Assembly: GCF_030687395.1 (NCBI RefSeq)
Contig: NZ_CP117430.1
Coordinates: 5,332,001-5,396,000 of the forward strand
DNA: 64,000 nt
Direction of reading: 5' to 3'
Source: Pseudomonas wuhanensis
Lineage (GTDB): Bacteria; Pseudomonadota; Gammaproteobacteria; Pseudomonadales; Pseudomonadaceae
Shown: positions 1 through 15,604 of the stretch, in pieces
Layout: every line of letters starts with the position of its first letter
Numbering within the stretch: the first letter of the stretch is position 1
Notes under the pieces: model-generated
Database searches by the model: none
What the model saw: only the letters and a program-made list of their open reading frames with translations
What the model was told of the DNA's origin: nothing
Made by a program: the position numbers and the translations under genes

Positions 1-2274
<2,274 letters not shown>

Positions 2275-3603
2275 TCAGCTCAAACCTTGATCTTCGATCG
2301 CAGGCTGCCAATGCAAATACCAGCCAACTTGCTCACCACCATTTAGCCCCCGCAGGTTCGCCACCGCCAGCAATTGCTCGCCTCTGTAGACCAGCGGCAA
2401 TCTGCCACGGGCGAAGCTCGGGATGCCGCTTTCATTGAGTAAACGCTTCAAGTCACGATGGCCGCGATCGGGCAGGTTCATGACCTCGCCCCCCTCACGA
2501 TAGCGGATCTGCAGCGGGCCAACGGGGATCTGACCGGTGAACATGAGTACGCCGTTATCCGGCAACGCCAGTGATACCGAGGGATCAGCCCAAGACACCG
2601 GCGATGGCTGAGTGCGCAGCCAGCCGCCAGACAACCACCAGAGACGCCCGCCCGCGCGATGCAATTCACCCGCCGCCAGCCGCCAGACCGGACGCGCATC
2701 GCCGGTCGCATCGCGCAAATTTTCCCAACCCGACCAATGGTCACTGTCCGGCAAAGTCGTCAGCGATTTGAGCCAATGACTTAACGCATTGCGCTGGCGC
2801 GCATCAGACAGTTTTTCCAGGGGTGCCAGCTCCAGCGACGGCAAACCCAACCAATCGAAATCACTGACCGTGGTAGCGTGGGCCAGATCGATTTGCGCCA
2901 ATTCATCGAGCAACCCCTGCGCTTCACTCAGATGCGCAGCGCTACGAGCCATGGTCGCCACCGCTTGCGGCCAGCGCGCGGTCAACACGGGGAACACCTG
3001 ATGACGCAGATAATTGCGCGAGAACTGACGGTCCTGGTTCGACGGATCCTCGATCCAGCTCAACTGATATTCAGTCGCGTAGGCCTCAAGCTCGGCGCGA
3101 GTGACGTCGAGCAAGGGGCGCAGCAGATGCCCCCGGCCCAAAGGACGCTCGCTCGGCATCCCCGACAACCCTCTCACCCCAGCCCCACGCATCAGCCGAA
3201 ACAACAGGGTTTCCGCCTGATCGTCACGGTGTTGCCCAGTGAGCAGCACTTCACCGGTATGAGTCGCCGCAATGAAGGCGCCATAACGCGCATCCCGCGC
3301 CGCACGCTCAAGGCTGGCGCCAGGTTCAACCTGAACACGCACGACCTCTAGCGGCACTCCCAACGCATCACAGACTGACTGACAATGTTCCGGCCATGCA
3401 TCAGCCGCAGCCTGAAGGCCATGGTGGACATGAATGGCGGTCAACGCCGGTAAGGATTGGTTTTTTGCGAGGTGTGCGAGAAGGTGCAGCAGGACAGTGG
3501 AATCGAGACCACCGGAGAAGGCAATGCGCCAGGCTGTAGCGGTGCGCCAAGGTGCAAGATTCAGCAGGAGCCTGGTTGGCAAATCAATCGTAGGCTGGCT
3601 CAT
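2275..3603 (-). CDS. tilS: tRNA(Ile)-lysidine synthase
   Basis: TilS attaches lysine to C34 of tRNA-Ile(CAU) using ATP, which changes its codon and amino-acid specificity from Met to Ile. The N-terminal N-type ATP-pyrophosphatase domain carries the PP-loop SGGLDS at residues 30-35. Further along come the HHGLQ and GQHRDDQAET segments of the family, followed by the TilS-specific C-terminal domains ending near GWYLHWQ. The ATG at 3603 (MSQPTIDL, 442 residues) is preferred to an in-frame TTG six codons upstream. The gene lies downstream of accA, separated by an 88-bp REP doublet. Confidence 0.95.
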   Translation of the reverse strand: MSQPTIDLPTRLLLNLAPWRTATAWRIAFSGGLDSTVLLHLLAHLAKNQSLPALTAIHVHHGLQAAADAWPEHCQSVCDALGVPLEVVRVQVEPGASLERAARDARYGAFIAATHTGEVLLTGQHRDDQAETLLFRLMRGAGVRGLSGMPSERPLGRGHLLRPLLDVTRAELEAYATEYQLSWIEDPSNQDRQFSRNYLRHQVFPVLTARWPQAVATMARSAAHLSEAQGLLDELAQIDLAHATTVSDFDWLGLPSLELAPLEKLSDARQRNALSHWLKSLTTLPDSDHWSGWENLRDATGDARPVWRLAAGELHRAGGRLWWLSGGWLRTQPSPVSWADPSVSLALPDNGVLMFTGQIPVGPLQIRYREGGEVMNLPDRGHRDLKRLLNESGIPSFARGRLPLVYRGEQLLAVANLRGLNGGEQVGWYLHWQPAIEDQGLS

Positions 3604-3628
3604 ATCGGTCACTTCGCACAAATCAAAT

Positions 3629-3716
3629 GTGGGAGCGGGCTTGCTCGCGAAAGCGGCTTAACATTCAACACATCGGTTGTCAGTTATACCGCTTTCGCGA
3701 GCAAGCCCGCTCCCAC
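3629..3716. repeat. REP doublet (REPIN), 88 bp, between accA and tilS
   Basis: Two inverted copies of the REP core, GTGGGAGCGGGCTTGCTCGC at the left and its complement at the right, enclose a short inner sequence containing AACATTCAACA. It lies 25 nt upstream of the tilS start codon, so it would be transcribed as a long hairpin in any accA-tilS read-through RNA. It is the last REP element before a REP-free stretch that runs to about 27 kb. Confidence 0.93.
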
Positions 3717-3751
3717 ATTGGTTATCCAGCACTTGCCGAAGCAGCGTCAGA

Positions 3752-4699
3752 TCAGAGACCGTAGCTCATCAGACGCTCGTAACGACGGGCCAACAGCGCC
3801 TCGTTATCGAACTTCTTCAACATCGCCAGTTGCGAGCTCAGTTCGGCGCGGATCGAGGCAGCCGCAGCGGCCGGGTCACGATGAGCGCCGCCCAATGGCT
3901 CGCCGATCACTTTATCGACAATGCCCAGGCCCTTCAGACGCTCGGCAGTGATGCCCATCGCCTCAGCGGCATCTGGAGCTTTCTCGGAAGTTTTCCACAG
4001 AATCGAGGCGCAACCTTCCGGAGAAATCACCGCGTAGGTCGAATATTGCAGCATGTTCAGCTGATCGCAGACGCCGATTGCCAGCGCACCACCGGAACCA
4101 CCCTCACCGATCACGGTGGCGATGATTGGGGTTTTCAGGCGAGCCATGACGCGCAGGTTCCAGGCAATTGCTTCGCTCTGGTTACGCTCTTCAGCGTCGA
4201 TGCCTGGGTAAGCACCCGGGGTGTCGATGAAGGTCAGGATCGGCATTTTGAAACGCTCGGCCATTTCCATCAGGCGGCACGCTTTGCGGTAGCCTTCCGG
4301 ACGCGGCATGCCGAAGTTACGGCGAACCTTCTCGCGCACTTCGCGGCCTTTCTGGTGACCGATGATCATCACCGGTTGATCGTCCAGACGGGCAACACCG
4401 CCGACAATGGCAGCGTCGTCGGAGAAGTGACGGTCGCCGTGCAGTTCGTCGAACTCGGTGAAGATGTGTTCGATGTAGTCCAGGGTATAAGGACGTTTCG
4501 GGTGACGCGCCAGACGTGCGATCTGCCAGCTGGTCAGCTTGCCGAAGATGTCTTCGGTCAGCGTGCTGCTCTTGTCCTGCAGGCGGGAGATCTCATCGCC
4601 GATATTCAGCGAATTGTCATTACCGACCAAGCGCAACTCTTCGATCTTGGCTTGCAGGTCGGCGATCGGCTGTTCGAAATCTAGAAAATTCGGGTTCAT
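3752..4699 (-). CDS. accA: Acetyl-CoA carboxylase carboxyltransferase, alpha subunit
   Basis: AccA is the alpha half of the carboxyltransferase that makes malonyl-CoA for fatty acid synthesis; it works with AccD. The 315-residue protein begins [16 protein letters not shown] and contains the crotonase-fold segment [16 protein letters not shown] and the acyl-CoA binding region around [18 protein letters not shown]. The start at 4699 matches the known N-terminus of the family; an extension of nine codons upstream is possible but unlikely. It follows dnaE by about 150 nt, the usual order in gammaproteobacteria. Confidence 0.98.
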   Translation of the reverse strand: MNPNFLDFEQPIADLQAKIEELRLVGNDNSLNIGDEISRLQDKSSTLTEDIFGKLTSWQIARLARHPKRPYTLDYIEHIFTEFDELHGDRHFSDDAAIVGGVARLDDQPVMIIGHQKGREVREKVRRNFGMPRPEGYRKACRLMEMAERFKMPILTFIDTPGAYPGIDAEERNQSEAIAWNLRVMARLKTPIIATVIGEGGSGGALAIGVCDQLNMLQYSTYAVISPEGCASILWKTSEKAPDAAEAMGITAERLKGLGIVDKVIGEPLGGAHRDPAAAAASIRAELSSQLAMLKKFDNEALLARRYERLMSYGL

Positions 4700-4850
4700 A
4701 GGCGTCCGTCTTGGGTCGACCTCCAAGAGAGCTTGGGCCGGCCGGTTGTCTATTCGCGCCCTACCTTAAGGGACAGGCGCGTTCAGGTCGAGATTAAAAA
4801 TTCGGGTCGGGATCAGGCGCGTTCCAATGGTAAGGAATGGCACCTGACCG

Positions 4851-8372
<3,522 letters not shown>

Positions 8373-8408
8373 AGTGATCCTGTCTAGAAACTAGAAACGT
8401 GAAGACAA

Positions 8409-8434
8409 CAAGGCCCGGATTGTACCGGGCCTTG
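8409..8434 (-). terminator. Hairpin between rnhB and dnaE
   Basis: A perfect 10-bp inverted repeat, CAAGGCCCGG / CCGGGCCTTG, has a 6-nt loop and is followed in the transcript sense by TTGTCTTC. The T-run is poor, so this is a weak terminator or an attenuator/processing hairpin that may lower transcription entering dnaE. Confidence 0.55.
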
Positions 8435-8454
8435 AGTAAAACATCAGCCTGCGA

Positions 8455-9096
8455 CTAACTCTCGATCAGGTTTTCCCGCGCTTCATACGCCAAGCGTACC
8501 GGGGCGAACGAGCGGCGATGGATTGGGGTCGGCCCCAAGCGGGCCAGCGCTTCCAGATGAACGGGTGTCGGGTAGCCTTTATGGCCGCCGATCCCGTAAC
8601 CCGGATAAATCAGTTCGAATGCCGCCATTTCTCGATCACGACTGACCTTGGCCAGAATTGAAGCGGCAGCAATGGCCGGTACCTTGCCATCGCCCTGGAT
8701 CACCGCTTCCGCACGCATCGAGAGCTTCGGGCAACGGTTGCCGTCGATCATCGCCAGTTTCGGCTGAATGTGCAGCCCTTCGACGGCACGCTGCATGGCC
8801 AGCATGGTGGCGTGAAGAATGTTCAGTTCGTCGATTTCTTCTACTTCAGCGCGAGCGACATACCAACTCAGGGCCTTTTCGCAGATTTCGTCGTAAAGCG
8901 CATCACGGCGAGCTTCGGTGAGCTTCTTCGAGTCGTTGAGGCCCAGGATGGGGCGGCTCGGATCGAGGATCACTGCCGCCGTCACCACGGCGCCACACAG
9001 CGGGCCGCGACCGACTTCATCGACACCTGCCACCAGATCTTCAAGTTCATCGACCAGCATAAAATCCAGGCCCAGCTGTTTGCTTGCTTTGCTCAT
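8455..9096 (-). CDS. rnhB: Ribonuclease HII
   Basis: RNase HII cuts RNA in RNA-DNA hybrids and starts removal of single ribonucleotides from DNA. The 213-residue protein shows the DEVGRG motif (Asp26, Glu27) and the distal catalytic Asp in [10 protein letters not shown] (near residue 118), with LNDSKKLT between. The ATG overlaps the lpxB stop by 1 nt (TAATG), which suggests translational coupling. An alternative internal start near the MLVDELEDL segment is possible, but the overlap favours this one. Confidence 0.96.
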   Translation of the reverse strand: MSKASKQLGLDFMLVDELEDLVAGVDEVGRGPLCGAVVTAAVILDPSRPILGLNDSKKLTEARRDALYDEICEKALSWYVARAEVEEIDELNILHATMLAMQRAVEGLHIQPKLAMIDGNRCPKLSMRAEAVIQGDGKVPAIAAASILAKVSRDREMAAFELIYPGYGIGGHKGYPTPVHLEALARLGPTPIHRRSFAPVRLAYEARENLIES

Positions 9097-10223
9097 TATG
9101 CTCTGCCAATCAGGTTCAGTACCGCATCCGCTGCCTGATTGGAGGCGTCCAAGCGCAGGGTTCGGTGGATTTCGTCAAAGCCTCGGGTCTGTTCCTGGCC
9201 ACCTTCGATCAGTGGCGACAGGGTCTGGGCCAAGGCTTCAACCGTCGCATCGTCCTGCAACAACTCCGGCACCAGCAAACGCTGGGCCAGAAGATTCGGC
9301 AAGGAGACGTAGGGACTCTTCACCATCCGTTTAAGAATCCAGAACGTCAGCGGTGCCAAGCGATAAGCGACCACCATCGGTCGCTTGTACAACAATGCTT
9401 CCAGCGTAGCCGTGCCCGAAGCGATCAACACCGCGTCGCAAGCAGCCAGGGCCAGATGGGATTTGCCGTCGAGCAAGGTCAGCGGCAGATCGCGACCGGC
9501 CAGCAGCTCTTCAAGCTGCGCCCGGCGCTGTGGGCTCGCGCATGGCATGACGAACCGTACGCCCGGACGCATGGCCCGCAAGCGCTGGGCGGTGTCGAGG
9601 AACAGCGCACCAAGGCGCCCGACCTCACCGCCACGGCTGCCCGGCATCAGGGCGACCAGCGGCCCGTCCGGCAAACCAAGTTCGGCCCGCGCTGCGGCGC
9701 GATCAGCCTCAAGCGGAATCGCATCGGCCAGGGAATGGCCGACAAACCGCACCGGCACACCCTTCTCTTCATAAAATTTAGCTTCGAACGGGAACAGCGT
9801 CAGCATCAGGTCGCAACCTTCGCGAATCTTCAGCACCCGCTTCTGTCGCCAGGCCCAGACCGACGGGCTGACGTAATGCACGGTCTTGATCCCGGCCTGA
9901 CGCAGCTTGAGTTCGATATTGAGGTTGAAGTCCGGGGCATCGATACCGATGAACACGTCCGGCTTCTCGGCGATCAGGTCCGCGACCAGTTTCTTGCGAC
10001 GCGCCAACAGCTCACGCAAACGGCCCAGCACTTCCACCAAGCCCATGACAGACAGGCGTTCCATCGGGAAATACGAGGTCAGGCCTTCGGCCTGCATCAG
10101 CGGACCGCCGACACCGATGAACTCGACTGCTGGATGCCGAGCCTTCAGCGCGCGCATGAGACCCGCACCCAGAATGTCACCGGAAGCCTCTCCCGCCACC
10201 AGCGCAATACGCAAATTGGCCAT
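9096..10223 (-). CDS. lpxB: Lipid-A-disaccharide synthase
   Basis: LpxB joins UDP-2,3-diacylglucosamine and lipid X to form the lipid A disaccharide on the cytoplasmic face of the inner membrane. The 375-residue GT19-family protein starts with the typical [20 protein letters not shown] and contains the conserved GSRGGEVGR and [11 protein letters not shown] segments. It lies 2 nt after lpxA and overlaps rnhB by 1 nt, so it belongs to the lpxD-fabZ-lpxA-lpxB block. Confidence 0.97.
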   Translation of the reverse strand: MANLRIALVAGEASGDILGAGLMRALKARHPAVEFIGVGGPLMQAEGLTSYFPMERLSVMGLVEVLGRLRELLARRKKLVADLIAEKPDVFIGIDAPDFNLNIELKLRQAGIKTVHYVSPSVWAWRQKRVLKIREGCDLMLTLFPFEAKFYEEKGVPVRFVGHSLADAIPLEADRAAARAELGLPDGPLVALMPGSRGGEVGRLGALFLDTAQRLRAMRPGVRFVMPCASPQRRAQLEELLAGRDLPLTLLDGKSHLALAACDAVLIASGTATLEALLYKRPMVVAYRLAPLTFWILKRMVKSPYVSLPNLLAQRLLVPELLQDDATVEALAQTLSPLIEGGQEQTRGFDEIHRTLRLDASNQAADAVLNLIGRA

Positions 10224-10225
10224 GG

Positions 10226-11002
10226 TTAACGGGTGATGCCGCGGGTCGAAGACTGGATAGAGTCACGGAACACCGCGACTTCCGGGAACTGAAGCGAGGG
10301 TTCCGCCAGCTCGGCCAGCGCCTGTTCGACCGTCAGGCCCTGGCGGTAAACCACCTTGTAGGCACGACGCAGCGCGTGGATTGCATCTTCGCTGAAACCG
10401 CGACGGCGCATGCCTTCGAAATTCATGCTGCGGGCTTCGGCCGGGTTGCCGAATACCGTGACGTAGGCTGGAACGTCCTTGCCAATGGCAGTGCCCATGC
10501 CGGAAAAGCTGTGGGCGCCAATGTGGCAATACTGGTGAACCAGGGTAAAACCGGACAGGATCGCCCAGTCTTCAACGTGCACATGGCCCGCCAACGCGGT
10601 GTTGTTGACCAGAATACAGTGGTTACCGATAACGCTGTCGTGACCGATGTGGGCATAGGCCATGATCAGGTTGTGATCGCCCAGGGTCGTTTCCGAACGA
10701 TCCTGAACGGTCCCGCGGTGAATCGTCACGCCTTCGCGAATGACGTTATGGTCACCGATGACCAGACGGGTTTCTTCGCCTTTGTATTTCAGATCGGGCG
10801 TGTCCTCGCCTACCGAAGAAAACTGGTAGATGCGGTTGTGCTTACCGATTCGGGTCGGGCCCTTGAGAATCACATGCGGCCCGATCACTGTCCCCTCGCC
10901 GATTTCCACACCTGCGCCGATGATCGACCAAGGGCCGACTTCGACGTCGTCGGCCAGAACGGCCGTCGGATCGATGATTGCGCGAGGGTCAATCAAACTC
11001 AT
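10226..11002 (-). CDS. lpxA: UDP-N-acetylglucosamine acyltransferase
   Basis: LpxA transfers a 3-hydroxyacyl chain from ACP to UDP-GlcNAc, the first step of lipid A synthesis. The 258-residue protein begins with left-handed beta-helix hexapeptide repeats ([21 protein letters not shown]) and carries the catalytic-His region [16 protein letters not shown], then the C-terminal helical part [18 protein letters not shown]. It overlaps the end of fabZ by 4 nt (ATGA), which points to coupled translation. Confidence 0.97.
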   Translation of the reverse strand: MSLIDPRAIIDPTAVLADDVEVGPWSIIGAGVEIGEGTVIGPHVILKGPTRIGKHNRIYQFSSVGEDTPDLKYKGEETRLVIGDHNVIREGVTIHRGTVQDRSETTLGDHNLIMAYAHIGHDSVIGNHCILVNNTALAGHVHVEDWAILSGFTLVHQYCHIGAHSFSGMGTAIGKDVPAYVTVFGNPAEARSMNFEGMRRRGFSEDAIHALRRAYKVVYRQGLTVEQALAELAEPSLQFPEVAVFRDSIQSSTRGITR

Positions 11003-11439
11003 AGTTTGCGTTCCGCGCAGATGATTTCAGCGGAGCAGACTGGCTTGCCATCGACCGAAGCCTGGCACTCGAACTTCCAGATCTGACGCTTGCAGCTCAG
11101 GAACTTGGCTTCCAAGATCAGCTGGTCGCCTGGCAGCACGGGCTGGCGGAAGCGCAGCTTGTCAGAGCCGACGAAGTAATACAGCGTGCCGTCGGCAGGC
11201 TTCACGTCGAGCATTTTGAAACCAAGGATCCCGGCAGCCTGAGCCATCGCTTCGATGATCAATACGCCCGGCATGATTGGATGCGCAGGAAAGTGACCAT
11301 TGAAGAATGGCTCGTTGATGCTGACATTCTTGTAGGCGCGGATGCGCTTGCCTTCCACATCCAGATCCACGACCCGGTCCACCAGCAGGAACGGGTAACG
11401 GTGAGGCAGGTATTCGCGAATCTCGTTGATGTCCATCAT
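10999..11439 (-). CDS. fabZ: 3-hydroxyacyl-ACP dehydratase
   Basis: FabZ dehydrates 3-hydroxyacyl-ACP in fatty acid elongation and competes with LpxA and LpxD for the same acyl-ACP pool. The 146-residue hot-dog-fold protein contains the active-site helix region [19 protein letters not shown], with His49 and Glu63 as the catalytic pair. It lies 109 nt after lpxD and overlaps lpxA by 4 nt. Sitting between lpxD and lpxA is the standard arrangement. Confidence 0.97.
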   Translation of the reverse strand: MMDINEIREYLPHRYPFLLVDRVVDLDVEGKRIRAYKNVSINEPFFNGHFPAHPIMPGVLIIEAMAQAAGILGFKMLDVKPADGTLYYFVGSDKLRFRQPVLPGDQLILEAKFLSCKRQIWKFECQASVDGKPVCSAEIICAERKL

Positions 11440-11548
11440 TTCGGGGGGGAAGCCTATGTAAAGATTGGGAGCGCGCGACTGACGCGCACTCCTCTAGCAA
11501 ATCAAGGAGGCAGTCTAGCGGCTGTGCACACTTGATATGGAAATGGTA

Positions 11549-12604
11549 TCAGCCATCTGATGAAGCATTACCGTCAGGGGTCACGTCCCCTACACGCTTT
11601 TCCAGCTGTCGCAGACGTCGCGCGATGTCATCGAGCTGACGGATACGTGCCGCGCTTTTGCGCCATTCGGCTGCCGGTTGCATCGCCGTTCCGGAAGAAT
11701 AGGAACCCGGCTCGGTAATCGAGTGGGTCACCATGGTCATCCCGGTCAGGAAAACGTTGTCGCAAATCTCGATATGCCCCACCAACCCTACGCCACCGGC
11801 GAGCATGCAATGCTTGCCGATTTTGGTGCTGCCGGAGATCCCCACACAGGCGGCCATGGCGGTGTGGTCACCGACCTGGACGTTGTGAGCAATCTGAATC
11901 TGGTTGTCGAGCTTCACACCATTGCCGATAACGGTATCGGCCAGTGCGCCGCGATCGATAGCCGTATTTACGCCTATTTCCACGTCATCGCCGATCGAAA
12001 CACCACCAATCTGGGCGATTTTCTGCCAGACGCCTTTCTCGTTGGCAAAACCGAAGCCTTCACCGCCGAGCACGGCACCAGACTGAATCACCACCCGTTT
12101 GCCGATGCGCACATCGTGATACAGCGTGACACGCGGGGCCAACCAGCCGCCCTCGCCGATTTCGCAACGCGCACCGATGAAGCAATGAGCCCCAACGGTC
12201 ACACCTGCGCCAATACGCGCTGCACTTTCGATCACCGCAAAAGCACCGATGCTCGCCGCCGGGTCGACCACTGCATCCACTGCCACCACCGCTGTCGGAT
12301 GAATACCGGCAAGCGCCTTGGGCTTGGGATCGAACAGATGGGAAACGCGCGCGTAGGCCAGGTATGGATCCGGCACCACCAATGCATCACCGGCAAAACC
12401 TTCAGCGTCAGCGGCCTTCAGCAAAACAGCTGCGGCCTGGCTGTCAGCCAGGTATTTACGGTATTGAGGATTTGCCAGAAAGCTCAACTGAGCTGGGCCA
12501 GCCTCTTGCAAAGTGGCTAGCCCAGTAATTTCTTTCTTCGGGTCGCCACGTAAGGTGGCGCCGAGGAACTCTGCCAACTGGCCGAGCTTTATAGTCGCTG
12601 TCAT
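11549..12604 (-). CDS. lpxD: UDP-3-O-(3-hydroxyacyl)glucosamine N-acyltransferase
   Basis: LpxD adds the second (N-linked) 3-hydroxyacyl chain in lipid A synthesis. The 351-residue protein has an N-terminal uridine-binding domain ([16 protein letters not shown]), a long run of hexapeptide repeats, the catalytic-His region [17 protein letters not shown], and a C-terminal helical extension ([23 protein letters not shown]) used for trimerisation and ACP binding. It starts 3 nt after the skp stop, so the two are co-transcribed. Confidence 0.97.
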   Translation of the reverse strand: MTATIKLGQLAEFLGATLRGDPKKEITGLATLQEAGPAQLSFLANPQYRKYLADSQAAAVLLKAADAEGFAGDALVVPDPYLAYARVSHLFDPKPKALAGIHPTAVVAVDAVVDPAASIGAFAVIESAARIGAGVTVGAHCFIGARCEIGEGGWLAPRVTLYHDVRIGKRVVIQSGAVLGGEGFGFANEKGVWQKIAQIGGVSIGDDVEIGVNTAIDRGALADTVIGNGVKLDNQIQIAHNVQVGDHTAMAACVGISGSTKIGKHCMLAGGVGLVGHIEICDNVFLTGMTMVTHSITEPGSYSSGTAMQPAAEWRKSAARIRQLDDIARRLRQLEKRVGDVTPDGNASSDG

Positions 12605-12607
12605 GGG

Positions 12608-13111
12608 TTACTTCAGCTGATTCATGCGCTCGATAACCTGGCGAGTGATGTCGTACTGAGGCTTGACATCAATCACTGCGCCACGCTCGAAGACCAGGTC
12701 AAAAGCACCTTTCTTGATGACTTCTTCCACAGCGCTGTCCAGTTTCGGCTTGAGCTGTTTCAGCATTTCACGGTCGGCAACGGCCTTGGCTTCGTTCAGT
12801 TCCTTGGACTGGAACTGGAAATCACGGGCCTTTTGCTTGAATTCGAGTTCCAGACGTTCACGCTCGCCTTGCTGCATTTTGTCGCCACCAGCCATCAGAC
12901 GGTCCTGGATACCCTTGGCGCTGCTTTCCAGGCTTTTGAGCTTGGTCAGTTGCGGGCCGAACTTTTTCTCGGCATCCACGGCGTATTTCTTCGCCGCATC
13001 GGATTCCAGCAGGGCCATCTGATAGTTCAGAACGGCGATTTTCATGTCGGCAAAAGCCGGGCCTGCTACCAGTACGGTCGCCAGGAGAACCAATTGAGTC
13101 AACTTACGCAC
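12608..13111 (-). CDS. skp: Periplasmic chaperone Skp/OmpH
   Basis: Skp is a trimeric periplasmic chaperone that holds unfolded outer-membrane proteins on their way to the BAM complex. The 167-residue precursor has a clear signal peptide ending in AGPAFA (cleavage after about residue 21). The rest is mostly charged helix (KLKSLESSAKGIQDRL..., QQGERERLELEFKQKARDFQ), matching the tentacle arms. It lies between bamA, the receptor that finishes the job, and lpxD. Confidence 0.95.
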   Translation of the reverse strand: MRKLTQLVLLATVLVAGPAFADMKIAVLNYQMALLESDAAKKYAVDAEKKFGPQLTKLKSLESSAKGIQDRLMAGGDKMQQGERERLELEFKQKARDFQFQSKELNEAKAVADREMLKQLKPKLDSAVEEVIKKGAFDLVFERGAVIDVKPQYDITRQVIERMNQLK

Positions 13112-13156
13112 GATGCACTCCTACAAAATCCATTGTCGTTATCTTGGGTCAGACGC

Positions 13157-15532
13157 TTAGAACGTCTGGCCGAGGGAGAATTGGAACACTTGAGTCTCAG
13201 CGTCATCCGGTTTCTTGACCGGCATCGCCAATGCGAAGCTCAAAGGACCGAGCGCGGTAACCCATGTCACGCCGATACCAACGGAACTGGCCATGTTGCT
13301 CAGGCTAATGTCGTTGCACTGCGTATTGGACTTCGAACCGTCAGCGTTCCTGGTTTCTTTGCACGTCGAGTCGAACACGTTACCTACGTCCCAGAATACC
13401 GAAGTACGCAGGGAACGCTGATCCTTGACGAACGGCAGAGGGAACAGAACCTCAACACCGCCCTGGATCAGGACATTACCACCGAATGGCAGTGGATCCT
13501 GGTCCGGGTCTCTTAGAGTACCCGGGTTAGTGCCCTGGCTTGGTGTACTGCGAGGACCAAGGGTACTGTCCTTGAAGCCACGAACCGAGTTGAAACCACC
13601 AGCATAGTAGTTCTCATAGAACGGAAGGCCGTCGGTAGAACCGTAACCATCGCCGTAACCCAGTTCAGTGTGCAGGCGCATTGTGTAGTTTTCAGACAAT
13701 GGCTGGAACAACTGGCCACGGTAATCGAGTTTGAAGAACGACAAGTCACTGCCAGGGGTGGTGGCTTCCAGAGTCAGGCTCTGGGAACGACCACGGGTTG
13801 CCAATACACCTTTGTTCAGCGTGGACTCGGACCAACCGGCCGAGGCCTTGAAGTTCAGGTAGTTGTCGCCTTCCTGGTTAACGAAGTCGAAAATCTCATC
13901 AACGGTGTAGCGACCCGTCTTGATCTTGTCTTGTTGCGCGGTCAGGCCGAAGGTCAGACGCGAAGTCTCGCTGATCGGGTAGCCGACGCTCACGCCCGCA
14001 CCCAGGCTGTCAACGGCATAGCTGGCCACGTCGACATCGAGGTCGTCGTAGTCGGTGGTGCGATAGAACGCGTTGTAACCCAGGCTCACACCGTCAGCAG
14101 TCCAGTAGGGGTCGACATAACCGAAGTTATAGCGGCTCTGGTATTCACTGCGGGTCAAGCCGACGCTGACTCGGTTACCGGTACCGAGGAAGTTGTTCTG
14201 GGTGATCGAACCACCGAGGATCAAACCGGCACTCTGGGCGAAACCGACGCTGGCGGTAATCGAACCGGACGCCTGTTCTTCAACGCTGTAGTTCACATCA
14301 ACCTGATCGTCGACACCGGGTACGGCCGGCGTTTCGACGTTGACTTCCTTGAAGAAGCCCAGACGTTCCAGACGCGTCTTGGATTGATCGATCAGGTAAG
14401 TCGAAGCCCAACCACCTTCCATCTGACGCATTTCACGGCGCAGCACTTCGTCTTCGGACTTGGTGTTGCCACGGAAGTTGATGCGGTTCACGTAAGCACG
14501 CTTGCCCGGATCGACAGCGAACGTGATGTCGACCGTGTGGTCTTCATCGTGAGGCTGAGGCACGCCGTTGACGTTGGCGAAGGTGTAACCCTCGTTACCC
14601 AGGCGACGGGTGATCAGTTCGGACGTGGTGGTCATCAGCTTGCGCGAGAACACCTGGCCTTTTTGAACCAGCAGCAGGGACTTGACCTGGTCTTCAGGCA
14701 CTTTCAGGTCGCCGCTGAGCTTGACGTCACGAACGGTGTACTTCTCGCCTTCGTTGACGTTGACAGTGATGTAGACGTGTTTCTTGTCCGGGGTGATGGA
14801 CACCTGGGTCGAAGCAATATCCATATTGATATAGCCGCGATCCAGATAGTAGGAACGCAGACGCTCCAGGTCACCGGAGAGTTTTTCACGAGCGTACTTG
14901 TCATCGTTCTTGAAGAACGACAGCCAGTTGCTGGTCTTGAGTTCGAACAGGTCGATCAGGTCTTCATCAGGGAAGACCGTGTTACCCACCACGTTGATGT
15001 GCTGGATAGCCGCAACGGTGCCTTCGTTGATGTTGACCTTCAGGCCCACGCGGTTACGCGGCTGCGGCACCACTTCGGTATCGACGGTGGCCGAGTAACG
15101 GCCCTGAGCGACGTATTGACGCTGCAGCTCGTTACGCACACCTTCAAGGGTGGCGCGCTGGAAGATCTCGCCTTCGGCCAGACCGGATTGTTTGAGGCCC
15201 TTCATCAGGTCTTCAGTGGAGATCGCCTTGTTGCCTTCGATCTCGATACTGGCGACCGACGGACGCTCGACTACAGTGATGACGAGGACGTTGCCATCGC
15301 GACCCAGCTGGATATCCTGAAAGAAACCGGTTTTGAACAACGCACGAGTGGATTCCACCAGGCGACGATCATCCGCCTGTTCGCCGACGTTCAACGGCAA
15401 GGCACCAAAGACGCTACCCGCGGAGACCCGCTGGAGGCCATTGACGCGAATATCAGAGATAGTGAAGGACTCGGCGTGAACTTCGGCGATCATCAATACG
15501 GTGAGAACCGCAGTTAGCAGCAGACGTTTCAT
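13157..15532 (-). CDS. bamA: Outer membrane protein assembly factor BamA
   Basis: BamA is the central beta-barrel of the machine that folds and inserts outer-membrane proteins. With the ATG at 15532 the precursor has 791 residues: signal peptide (MKRLLLTAVLTVLMIAEVHA), five POTRA domains beginning at FTISDIRVNGLQRV, and a C-terminal 16-strand barrel that ends in the expected aromatic (FSLGQTF). The barrel has a Cys-containing loop (STCKETRNADGSKSNTQCND). An in-frame extension of 20 codons upstream is less likely because it would bury the signal peptide. The terminator-like hairpin just upstream suggests its own promoter. Confidence 0.97.
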   Translation of the reverse strand: MKRLLLTAVLTVLMIAEVHAESFTISDIRVNGLQRVSAGSVFGALPLNVGEQADDRRLVESTRALFKTGFFQDIQLGRDGNVLVITVVERPSVASIEIEGNKAISTEDLMKGLKQSGLAEGEIFQRATLEGVRNELQRQYVAQGRYSATVDTEVVPQPRNRVGLKVNINEGTVAAIQHINVVGNTVFPDEDLIDLFELKTSNWLSFFKNDDKYAREKLSGDLERLRSYYLDRGYINMDIASTQVSITPDKKHVYITVNVNEGEKYTVRDVKLSGDLKVPEDQVKSLLLVQKGQVFSRKLMTTTSELITRRLGNEGYTFANVNGVPQPHDEDHTVDITFAVDPGKRAYVNRINFRGNTKSEDEVLRREMRQMEGGWASTYLIDQSKTRLERLGFFKEVNVETPAVPGVDDQVDVNYSVEEQASGSITASVGFAQSAGLILGGSITQNNFLGTGNRVSVGLTRSEYQSRYNFGYVDPYWTADGVSLGYNAFYRTTDYDDLDVDVASYAVDSLGAGVSVGYPISETSRLTFGLTAQQDKIKTGRYTVDEIFDFVNQEGDNYLNFKASAGWSESTLNKGVLATRGRSQSLTLEATTPGSDLSFFKLDYRGQLFQPLSENYTMRLHTELGYGDGYGSTDGLPFYENYYAGGFNSVRGFKDSTLGPRSTPSQGTNPGTLRDPDQDPLPFGGNVLIQGGVEVLFPLPFVKDQRSLRTSVFWDVGNVFDSTCKETRNADGSKSNTQCNDISLSNMASSVGIGVTWVTALGPLSFALAMPVKKPDDAETQVFQFSLGQTF

Positions 15533-15556
15533 GAAGTCCTTTCTTATTCCAACTGG

Positions 15557-15584
15557 CAATAAAAACTGCCGCAAAATGCGGCAG
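15557..15584 (-). terminator. Rho-independent terminator between rseP and bamA
   Basis: In the transcript sense CTGCCGC-ATTTT-GCGGCAG is followed directly by TTTTTATT. That is a 7-bp GC-rich stem with a good T-run. It lies about 20 nt after the rseP stop and 25 nt before the bamA start, so it would separate most rseP transcripts from bamA-skp-lpxD. Confidence 0.75.
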
Positions 15585-15604
15585 ATTCGCAATTCAGCGA
15601 AGCG

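Noticed and set aside
3629..3716. Inverted repeats considered as a CRISPR array or insertion sequence ends
   Set aside because: The repeats are inverted pairs scattered in gaps, with no regular array of spacers, no cas genes and no transposase. They fit Pseudomonas REP/REPIN elements.
13670..15517. Open frame of 615 codons on the plus strand opposite bamA
   Set aside because: Shadow of bamA; no start signal and no domain.
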